A stretch of 22,374 bases of DNA, from the NCBI GenBank assembly GCA_029859555.1, contig JAOUCV010000002.1, positions 1-22,374 on the forward strand, given 5' to 3'. Below are positions 13,950 to 20,743 of the stretch, one piece after another. The notes beneath the pieces were generated by a model, which was not told the origin of the DNA, made no database searches, and saw only the letters and a list, made by a program, of their open reading frames with translations. Position numbers and translations under genes: made by a program. This DNA comes from Gammaproteobacteria bacterium. GTDB lineage: Bacteria; Pseudomonadota; Gammaproteobacteria; UBA9214. Within the stretch, counting starts at the first letter, position 1. Every line of letters starts with the position of its first letter.

Positions 13950-15035
13950 ATGCATATTTTTAAAAATATTTTACCGGTCATAGCGATCGGAGGGCTGCTG
14001 GCGGGTTGTGCAGGGGCCCCGTATTCACCTTCATCCTTTACCCCGACCGGCATTGATACGTCTGCCTATGTGGCAAAGGTAGATGCCTTTGTCGTGGTCA
14101 TGGATGCTTCTTCATCAATGAATTTTGACTACGAAGACCGCAAGAACTTTTATACGGCAAAAGATGTCGTTACGCACCTGAATCAGACGGTACCGGAACT
14201 GGGTTACAAGGCCGCGCTGGTAGGATTTGGTTCCGGTTCCTGTGTGAGTCGCGAGGATGCCCGGGTTGTTTATGGTCCGGATACCTATCAGCGTGCCGGA
14301 TTTTCCGATGGTCTGATGCAGCTTGAGTGTGCCGGTGGTATTACACCGATGTCAGAGGGTGTTGGTGCCGGTGGTGACGCGTTCAAGAACAGTACCGGCA
14401 AGGTGGCCTTGATCGTAGTCAGTGATTTCTGGCAGATCAACAGTGGCAAGGTCATAGCAACCGTTGACGGCCTGAAGGCGGACTACGGTGATCGCTTGTG
14501 CATACACACTATCAAGATTGGTGACAACGAACCGAGTGGCGACCTGATTGCTGCGCTTGCCGGCGTAAATGCCTGTGGTTCATCGACTGATGCTGCGTCA
14601 CTGGCTTCTTCTTCTGCCATGGCGGGTTATGTCACGGATGTGCTGCTCGCACCGGCTGCTGTCGTCAAGTATGAGAAAAACACCATGTCTGCATCTGCCT
14701 TGTTTGATCATGACAAGTCTGTTCTGAAGGAAGAAGGCAAGGTCGCATTGCATGCCATGGATGAATCGATCAAGGCGCGTGGCAGCAGTGTGGTAGATAT
14801 CGACGTCATCGGTCACACTGACAGTGATGGTACTGAAGAGTACAACATGGCGCTTTCCATTCGTCGTGCAGAAGCTGTTCGTGACTACATGGTTAGCGAA
14901 GGTGTCAACGCATCCATAATCGATATTTCCGGAGAGGGTGAGTCTAACCCGATTGCCAGCAATGCCACCCAGGAAGGTCGTGCCGAGAATCGTCGTGTTG
15001 ATATTCATGTGGGCGTAAAACAGCCTGTCAACTGA
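13950..15035 (+). CDS. Lipoprotein with von Willebrand A and OmpA peptidoglycan-binding domains
   Basis: A 361-residue envelope protein. A lipobox LAGC (Cys20) ends the signal peptide, so it should be lipidated. A von Willebrand factor A domain covers about residues 44-232: the MIDAS-type DASSS lies at 52-56, Thr132 in GGITPMSEG and Asp159 in VVSDF provide the further expected metal ligands. The C-terminal domain (about 245-357) is OmpA-like, with FDHDKSVL, GHTDSDG at 288-294 and RAENRRVDI near 345-352, and would bind peptidoglycan. The protein therefore likely tethers the outer membrane to the cell wall and presents a metal-dependent protein-binding domain. The ATG at 13950 has a strong AGGGAG ribosome binding site; an in-frame ATG at 13920 lacks this and would disturb the signal peptide. 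A strong terminator follows, so it is probably monocistronic. The binding partner is unknown. Confidence 0.9.
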   Translation: MHIFKNILPVIAIGGLLAGCAGAPYSPSSFTPTGIDTSAYVAKVDAFVVVMDASSSMNFDYEDRKNFYTAKDVVTHLNQTVPELGYKAALVGFGSGSCVSREDARVVYGPDTYQRAGFSDGLMQLECAGGITPMSEGVGAGGDAFKNSTGKVALIVVSDFWQINSGKVIATVDGLKADYGDRLCIHTIKIGDNEPSGDLIAALAGVNACGSSTDAASLASSSAMAGYVTDVLLAPAAVVKYEKNTMSASALFDHDKSVLKEEGKVALHAMDESIKARGSSVVDIDVIGHTDSDGTEEYNMALSIRRAEAVRDYMVSEGVNASIIDISGEGESNPIASNATQEGRAENRRVDIHVGVKQPVN

Positions 15036-15056
15036 TCAACACTGCATTGTCCAGCC

Positions 15057-15090
15057 AGCCCGTCGGCCGTGTGGTCGGCGGGCTTTTTTT
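15057..15090 (+). terminator. Rho-independent terminator after the VWA-OmpA gene
   Basis: A 12-bp stem (15057-15068 pairing with 15073-15084, two G-U pairs) encloses a GTGT loop and is followed by a run of seven T ending at 15090. It begins about 20 bases after the stop codon. Confidence 0.9.
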
Positions 15091-15116
15091 GTGACAACTG
15101 CCTGCGGCTGCTTTAA

Positions 15117-16415
15117 ATGGCGATTGACGTGAATACATCCTTGCTGAAACGGGACCGGGCGCATATCTGGCATCCTTACAGTGCAATGAACAGCGATCAA
15201 CCGCTGTATCCCGTAGTGTCTGCAGAAGGTGTGCGCCTGAAACTGGAAGACGGTCGCGAGCTGGTTGATGGTATGTCTTCCTGGTGGTGTGCGATTCATG
15301 GCTATAACCATCCTGTCATGAACCAGGCGCTCGGCTCACAGCTTGCTGATATGGCACATGTGATGTTCGGCGGGCTGACCCATTTGCCGGCTGTTGCACT
15401 GGCAGAAAAGCTGGTCGCGTTGACACCGGAGCCGCTTGAGACTGTCTTTTTCTCTGATTCGGGCTCTGTTGCTGTAGAGGTTGCCATGAAAATGGCGATT
15501 CAGTACTGGCATGCCAGCGGCCAGACGCGCAAACAACATTTTCTGACAATACGTGGCGGATATCACGGCGATACCTTTGGTGCCATGTCAGTGTGTGATC
15601 CGGTGACCGGTATGCACAGCCTGTTCAGTGAAGTGCTGACGCAGCAATTCTTTGTCGATACTCCACCCTGTCGTTTCGGTGATCCATGTGCCGACACGGA
15701 TATTGGGCCGTTACTTCAGCAGCTTGAAAAACAGGGTGACAGGATTGCAGCAATTATTCTGGAGCCAATCGTGCAGGGCGCCGGCGGGATGCGTTTTTAC
15801 TCGGCAGACTACCTGCGAAAAGTGCGGATACTGTGTGATCGTTTCAATGTATTGCTGATTCATGATGAAATTGCTACCGGATTCGGACGAACCGGTAAAC
15901 TGTTTGCCTGTGAGCATGCAGGCGTGACTGCGGATATCATGTGTGTTGGTAAAGCACTTACCGGCGGCTACCTGTCACTGGCGGCAACACTGACGACTGC
16001 AGATATCAGCGATACCATCAGTAATGGAGATCCCGGCCTGTTTATGCACGGGCCTACATTTATGGCAAATCCGCTCGCCTGTGCAGCAGGACTCGCCAGC
16101 ATAGACCTGTTGACGAACTCACCCTGGCAAAAGCGTATTGCCGACATCGAGCAGGCATTAGTAGCCGGCCTTCAACCATGCAGTGATTTTGCCTGGGTAT
16201 CCGATGTGCGGGTGCTGGGTGCGATTGGTGTAGTGGAGCTTGTAAAGCCTGTAGATATGCGGTCAGTGCAACCGCAGTTTGTTGCGGCGGGCGTCTGGGT
16301 GCGGCCGTTTGGGAAACTGGTATACCTGATGCCGCCCTATATTACCGGCGCACTGGATTTGCAGCAGTTGACAACAGCCGTTGTTGAGGTTGTTAACGGT
16401 TGTGGTCAGCAATAG
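15117..16415 (+). CDS. bioA: Adenosylmethionine-8-amino-7-oxononanoate aminotransferase
   Basis: A 432-residue class III PLP aminotransferase. It carries BioA features: HIWHPYSAM near residue 17, VDGMSSWWCAIHGYNHP (50-66), the GGYHGDTFGAMSV block near 147-159, DEIATGFGRTG with the cofactor-contacting Asp250, and GKALTGGY with the PLP lysine Lys279. BioA converts 8-amino-7-oxononanoate to 7,8-diaminononanoate, using S-adenosylmethionine as amino donor, in biotin synthesis in the cytoplasm. Family length is about 430. The ATG lies only 26 bases after the upstream terminator and has no clear Shine-Dalgarno sequence. No BirA operator (TTGTAAACC half sites) is visible, and no other bio gene is nearby, so it stands apart from the biotin operon. 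It converges with the PilZ gene across an eight-base gap. Confidence 0.95.
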   Translation: MAIDVNTSLLKRDRAHIWHPYSAMNSDQPLYPVVSAEGVRLKLEDGRELVDGMSSWWCAIHGYNHPVMNQALGSQLADMAHVMFGGLTHLPAVALAEKLVALTPEPLETVFFSDSGSVAVEVAMKMAIQYWHASGQTRKQHFLTIRGGYHGDTFGAMSVCDPVTGMHSLFSEVLTQQFFVDTPPCRFGDPCADTDIGPLLQQLEKQGDRIAAIILEPIVQGAGGMRFYSADYLRKVRILCDRFNVLLIHDEIATGFGRTGKLFACEHAGVTADIMCVGKALTGGYLSLAATLTTADISDTISNGDPGLFMHGPTFMANPLACAAGLASIDLLTNSPWQKRIADIEQALVAGLQPCSDFAWVSDVRVLGAIGVVELVKPVDMRSVQPQFVAAGVWVRPFGKLVYLMPPYITGALDLQQLTTAVVEVVNGCGQQ

Positions 16416-16423
16416 CGAGAAGC

Positions 16424-16771
16424 CTATTTCGTCAGTCGCCTGACACGCTCGAGATCTTCGTCAGAAATATCGATAATATAGAAGCCGCTCCAGAACTGTG
16501 TTTGATCATCAGATTCATGGCACCACAGGCTTTCAACGCCGATCTGAATCGGGCTGCTACTGCCGGAATCATTGTCAAATTCGAGAGATAACTGAAAAAT
16601 ACTGTCCTCGCTAACCGCTTGTTTGCCCAGTAACATAAAACCTTCTTCACTGATGTTGACGAGTTGCCCGAGGCTTTCACCCGTCTGTCTGTCGGTGACA
16701 TGAATGACTTCAGATACTTCGACACGGTTGCGACCGCGCATTTCCTGTATTGAATTTTCAAAAGAGCTCAT
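16424..16771 (-). CDS. PilZ domain protein (probable c-di-GMP receptor)
   Basis: A 115-residue single PilZ domain. The c-di-GMP-binding motifs are present: Arg12-x-x-x-Arg16 (RGRNR) and Asn39-x-Ser-x-x-Gly44 (NISEEG). The rest has the expected beta-barrel pattern and a C-terminal helix (DEDLERVRRL). Such small proteins relay the second messenger c-di-GMP to partners controlling motility, adhesion or polysaccharide production. The gene follows the DUF1631 gene by 26 bases on the same strand, so the two are probably co-transcribed and act together. An AGGGG about ten bases upstream of the ATG may serve as ribosome binding site. Confidence 0.88.
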   Translation of the reverse strand: MSSFENSIQEMRGRNRVEVSEVIHVTDRQTGESLGQLVNISEEGFMLLGKQAVSEDSIFQLSLEFDNDSGSSSPIQIGVESLWCHESDDQTQFWSGFYIIDISDEDLERVRRLTK

Positions 16772-16797
16772 TGTGTATTACCCCTGAAATGTTGGAT

Positions 16798-19065
16798 TTA
16801 CGTGGTCGTGCTGGAGTCACTGCCGAGCATGCGGCGAATGGCTTCCATTGCCCTTTGTACCAGCGGGCGTTGTTCATCATGGATGATGCTGGCTTTGCCT
16901 GCTGCCATAAGGATGGCCAACTCTGACTGTTTTCTTATCTTGGTGCGCATGCCCATGCTGTTGACAAACATGTAATTGCCGGACATCTGTGAAAACCACG
17001 AAAGCTTGACGCGCTCTGGTAGCAATTCATCATCTTCCTGAATGCTGAACCAGGTGCCAAAGGCAACCTGTTGTAATTCAGTCAATGCGGCCTGCTCATC
17101 TGCAGACAGGGCTTTAACCGTTGTTTCGGTACTGTCAGTGTTCTGCGGGACTGCTGCTGCGCAAGATGAGATGGTTTCATGACCCCCGTCATCTGGCAAA
17201 TCGCTGCCATGTTCAGCTGTTGATGCTGCTGTACCCGGTGTGCTCAGGATCGCTTCCTGTACGTCGCGTATCAGTGCCAGTTGTGATCCGTCATTGCTGC
17301 TGCCATAGGCATGCAAGGTGTCAAAAGCCAGTTCTATGTGCTTTTGTACTTCCGGAAGTCGCTCTCGACGTTCAGTTTGTGCCTCGATAGACACGCACGG
17401 CTCGACACTCCATATAATTGCATCAATCGTCTGTATAGCGAGATTCCAGCTATCACTGTCAGCGGCACCCGGTTCGCGCAGGTAGATAAACATGAGTTTT
17501 TCCTGCCAAACATCGTTCAGCAGTTTTTTCACCGGCAACGGTACGCTGTGCCCCTCCATGCAGACAGTAATTGCAGCTGCAGCATGCTCGCGTGCCACTG
17601 CGAGCTTTTCCTTGCCTTCAGCTGCCTGGCGGCTGCGTTTTTCGATGGCAACCGACTTGATCTCTATATCGTGTACATTTGCAGAAAACAGCTCCAGCAA
17701 ATCGCTGAAAATATCCAGATTGCTTTCAAATTCTGCGAGCACGCGTTCTACAACATTATGCACGGATGGAAAGATGCCACGTTCAAGCCTGTCTTCAACG
17801 ACCCAGCGAGCAGACGCTCTTGCGAGCGTGTTCAGGAGTTCGTGTGCCGGGTGCCGGGTGTTGGTAAACAAACCGTTGTCTATGATGGCAACTTTTAAAT
17901 AGGGTGTATGCAGGCGGCTTAACTCGGCCTTGGCAATATTCGGAATGTCATCATCCTTGAGCATGTACTCGAACATCATGCCGACAAGGTCGATGATCTG
18001 GTTATCAGCTGCTGGCAATCTCCGGCGATCAATGCCGTCAAACAGTTGATCACGTTCTGCAGACAGGTTGGCAACCAGGTTCGCTACCAGTTGCTGGTTC
18101 TCTTTAACATTGGTAGCCGCCGCAGGATTAACAATGACAGGCGCTTTCTCGGTACGGTTATCCTGCTGTAACCGGTGCAGTGCAGATACCAGCTCTGCCT
18201 GTGGTAGCGGGTTGTTGATGTGGACTGAAGCCCCGCCTTGATCACCGCTGTTATTTTCATCGCCCGGGCTGCCGCGCCTGGAAAGCAGTTCCATAATATT
18301 GCCAAACAGTTCATCTCCGAGAGACTGCTTGCCGCTTTCATTGCTTGCAGGAGCCGTTTCAGCGGGTGCTGCCGGTTGCGAATTCTGCCGCGCCTTCTCG
18401 GGGTTAATACGTACCTGGTATTTCAGATTGGGGAGTAACCCGGCCTTCAGCAGATGCTTGTTATATTCATCGTAGAGCGGTGTGGTCTTGCTGAGCACAA
18501 ACTTGTTGAACAGCATGTACACAATCAACAGGGTCTGGTGTTCAAGCACCAGGTCCTTTGCAGCAGCATGAAACGCCCTTGCGAGGCATACAGGTCCAGC
18601 GGGGATGTCCTTGTCCTGCAGTTGTTGACCGTTGTTCAGTACCGCAAGTCGCTGGCGCAAGGCAGCCAGTTCATGTGCAGACCCCAGTGAAGCGCTGGCG
18701 GCCATGTTTTGAATGGCCACCTGGATGTCAGTGTCTTCCTTGCTGACCAGTTCCATTGAATCGCTGTCAAGGTTGCCGCTGGAGCCACCCTGGTCTGTGC
18801 CACAACCAAAATCTGCAAAGCTGCGGCCCAGTTCCCGGTAAAAGATGTTTTCTACATTTTCACGGTTCTTCTGGATGACATTCATCGCCTCGAAAAAGCG
18901 TAGCTGCGAGGCACTGGATTGTGATTTTTCAGCAAATTCCAGGAATGCTGTATCGCTGTTTTCGAACATCTTCTTGACATGTTCGCGCAGATGTTTCAGA
19001 ACGATGTCATGACATTTGTCCAGAAACCCCAGGGTCGTGACTGGCATGCTCTTTGTGGCTTGCAT
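16798..19065 (-). CDS. DUF1631 family protein
   Basis: A large protein of about 755 residues matching the DUF1631 family: a long helical N-terminal region (LDKCHDIVLKHLREHVKKMFE near the start), a low-complexity linker (about 235-285), then the conserved DLVGMMFEYMLKDDDIP and LSRLHTPYLKVAIID segments around 365-400 and HPAHELLNTLARA near 415. The last 90 residues (from FGTWFSIQED through RVKLSWFSQMSGNYMFVNSMG) look like a PilZ-like barrel, as seen in this family, but without obvious c-di-GMP arginine motifs. The family is often placed near c-di-GMP genes, and the next gene here encodes a PilZ protein. I chose ATG 19065 over ATG 19071 because AAGG at 19073-19076 is seven bases from the former and only one from the latter. 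Some database entries call the family thymidine phosphorylase, without support. The exact role is unknown. Confidence 0.85.
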   Translation of the reverse strand: MQATKSMPVTTLGFLDKCHDIVLKHLREHVKKMFENSDTAFLEFAEKSQSSASQLRFFEAMNVIQKNRENVENIFYRELGRSFADFGCGTDQGGSSGNLDSDSMELVSKEDTDIQVAIQNMAASASLGSAHELAALRQRLAVLNNGQQLQDKDIPAGPVCLARAFHAAAKDLVLEHQTLLIVYMLFNKFVLSKTTPLYDEYNKHLLKAGLLPNLKYQVRINPEKARQNSQPAAPAETAPASNESGKQSLGDELFGNIMELLSRRGSPGDENNSGDQGGASVHINNPLPQAELVSALHRLQQDNRTEKAPVIVNPAAATNVKENQQLVANLVANLSAERDQLFDGIDRRRLPAADNQIIDLVGMMFEYMLKDDDIPNIAKAELSRLHTPYLKVAIIDNGLFTNTRHPAHELLNTLARASARWVVEDRLERGIFPSVHNVVERVLAEFESNLDIFSDLLELFSANVHDIEIKSVAIEKRSRQAAEGKEKLAVAREHAAAAITVCMEGHSVPLPVKKLLNDVWQEKLMFIYLREPGAADSDSWNLAIQTIDAIIWSVEPCVSIEAQTERRERLPEVQKHIELAFDTLHAYGSSNDGSQLALIRDVQEAILSTPGTAASTAEHGSDLPDDGGHETISSCAAAVPQNTDSTETTVKALSADEQAALTELQQVAFGTWFSIQEDDELLPERVKLSWFSQMSGNYMFVNSMGMRTKIRKQSELAILMAAGKASIIHDEQRPLVQRAMEAIRRMLGSDSSTTT

Positions 19066-19158
19066 ATTCATACCTTATATAAAAAACATCAGTGGCTGCC
19101 TGAATACAGGCCTTGCTGGCTCCACTGGGGAGACTGGCCGGTATACCCGTCTAACACC

Positions 19159-19175
19159 CTGACATCGGCTGTCAG
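19159..19175. promoter_or_regulatory. Inverted repeat in the divergent region between DUF1631 and a membrane protein
   Basis: CTGACA and TGTCAG are separated by five bases. The spacing fits a dimeric regulator site between divergent genes, but six-base arms are short, so the call is tentative. Confidence 0.25.
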
Positions 19176-19285
19176 CGGTGATTCTTAAGGTGGCGCATGA
19201 GGTGGCAGTCTCGTGCAGCTATGCCTGCCTGCGAAGACGCGGGCTATTGTCCGTACTACAATGACTGCTATCAGAAGGGGAGAAT

Positions 19286-19825
19286 ATGTTGATAGAGAAA
19301 AAAGCCCGTGCCCGCCCGTTGCGTGCCAATCTGGTGACTTTTATGCTGCTGGTATTACTGTCTGTGATTGGTGTCGGGATTACAGACTATTCACCTGCAG
19401 ATGCGCATCGCTACTGGATATTCATGATATTTGTGTGTGCGATTACATCCATTCTTGCCGGTATTTCACAGTCTCGCGGGAAGCAAAACAGGCGCTCGCT
19501 CTCCTGGGTGTCGGTACAGCTGCTGCATTGGTCAGCGTGTATCGCTGCGGTGCTGATTGTTTATTCACTGGTGCATACCGGGCGTATCAATAATGCCGAT
19601 GCCGGGCTTATCATGTTGCTATTGCTGGCTCTGACCGTGTTTCTGAATGGCGCACAGGTGGGGCCATATTTTTATCTGCTCGGGGGGTTTCTGGGTTTGA
19701 TGACCGTCTTCATGGCTTATATCGAACAGTACATCTGGTTCATCCTGATTGCGGCGGTGATCTTCATGATTGTCGCGATCTACTGGGACAGGCTGGTGGC
19801 GGGGCAAGCCAGGTCTTCAGAATGA
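19286..19825 (+). CDS. Six-helix inner-membrane protein, unknown function
   Basis: A 179-residue hydrophobic protein with about six transmembrane helices (near residues 15-33, 43-60, 76-95, 106-122, 127-145 and 148-168). Between helices lie short conserved-looking loops: ITDYSPADAHRYW (32-44), HTGRINNADAG (97-107) and AYIEQY (144-149). The ATG is preceded by a good ribosome binding site, AAGGGGAG, three bases away. I cannot name a family. It is a single gene, divergent from the DUF1631 operon and convergent with the hydrolase gene. The acidic and histidine residues in the first loop could matter, but no function can be inferred. Confidence 0.75.
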   Translation: MLIEKKARARPLRANLVTFMLLVLLSVIGVGITDYSPADAHRYWIFMIFVCAITSILAGISQSRGKQNRRSLSWVSVQLLHWSACIAAVLIVYSLVHTGRINNADAGLIMLLLLALTVFLNGAQVGPYFYLLGGFLGLMTVFMAYIEQYIWFILIAAVIFMIVAIYWDRLVAGQARSSE

Positions 19826-19895
19826 AGTGTCTACGCACCAGCGATCCGGGGACAGGAAATAACAGCTGAGGTGACAGCTGGCGTCGCCCAGTCTG

Positions 19896-20729
19896 CTACT
19901 GCCCGGTGCGCGCCAGGTAACCAAGGAAATACTCCCGGTTTTGCGCATTTCTGAATGTGGCGGTATGCGGCCCTCGCGTTTCAAAAAAATTCTTCGGAAC
20001 AAACGCAGCCTGTAACAGCTCGTCATTAAAGGCATGCGGCACAATACGATCATCCTGGCTGTGTATCAGCAACAGCGGCACCGGTGCAATATCGGCCACA
20101 TGGTCAACCGCATCATAACCCCTGATCATGCTCCAGGAGACGGGATATTGCAGCGGCCAGGTCAACCAGCTCTGTCCGCTGACATGGCGTGCCATTTCGC
20201 TGTAGCGCGGGAAGGCCGCGTCACTGATAACGGCATTGAGGTATTCTTTAGCAAGCGGATCAGTTGCGGCAAAATAGATTGCCATGCTCGCTCCCAGGCT
20301 CTGACCCAGCAGGTAGATCGGTTTTTCCCGGGCATCCGCACGTGTCAGCAGGTACTCAAAGCCGGCCTGAATATCCTGCAGTGCACCCGGCAGTGCCGCC
20401 TTTCCTCCTGACAGGCCGAAACCGCGATAATCAATCAGAAACACCTGGTAGCCCCGGGCAGGCAGCCAGGCGATGTTGTGAATATGTGTACTGATGTTCT
20501 CGGCGTTACCATGCAGAAAGTAGATAGTCCCCCTGACGGGGGCTTTTGCCTGCAGCCACCAGCCGTGTATGCGGGTGTCATCAACCGAGGTAAAGAAAAT
20601 ATCTTCATATTCCAGTCCCAGCTGGTCTGGTGTCTGCAAATGTTGCCTTTGCGGAAAGAAGAAAACGCTTGAACAACCGCTGGTGCAGGCGATTATCAGC
20701 AGAATAAAGGCGGGTAACAGGGTTTTCAT
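19896..20729 (-). CDS. Lipoprotein alpha/beta hydrolase (serine hydrolase, BEM46/YfhR-like)
   Basis: A 277-residue alpha/beta hydrolase. It starts with a lipoprotein signal peptide ending TSGC (Cys19). Motifs follow the fold order: oxyanion-region HGNAEN (73-78), DYRGFGLSGG (100-109), nucleophile elbow GQSLG with Ser144, an acid Asp in HSQDDRIVP (226 or 227) and catalytic His255 in GPHTATF. This matches the S33/BEM46-like group that includes YfhR and ABHD12/13-type enzymes, which act on ester or peptide substrates that are mostly unknown. As a lipoprotein it would work at the periplasmic face of a membrane. It follows the DUF4105 gene by 14 bases on the same strand and is probably co-transcribed, so both may act on the envelope. 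The ATG has no clear Shine-Dalgarno sequence, so coupling to the upstream gene is likely. Confidence 0.87.
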   Translation of the reverse strand: MKTLLPAFILLIIACTSGCSSVFFFPQRQHLQTPDQLGLEYEDIFFTSVDDTRIHGWWLQAKAPVRGTIYFLHGNAENISTHIHNIAWLPARGYQVFLIDYRGFGLSGGKAALPGALQDIQAGFEYLLTRADAREKPIYLLGQSLGASMAIYFAATDPLAKEYLNAVISDAAFPRYSEMARHVSGQSWLTWPLQYPVSWSMIRGYDAVDHVADIAPVPLLLIHSQDDRIVPHAFNDELLQAAFVPKNFFETRGPHTATFRNAQNREYFLGYLARTGQ

Positions 20730-20743
20730 GGCCAGGCCGGTTG

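Noticed and set aside
15089..15117. TTGTGA and TTTAAA with a 17-base spacer before bioA
   Set aside because: Transcription would start inside the coding region, so it cannot serve the assigned start codon.
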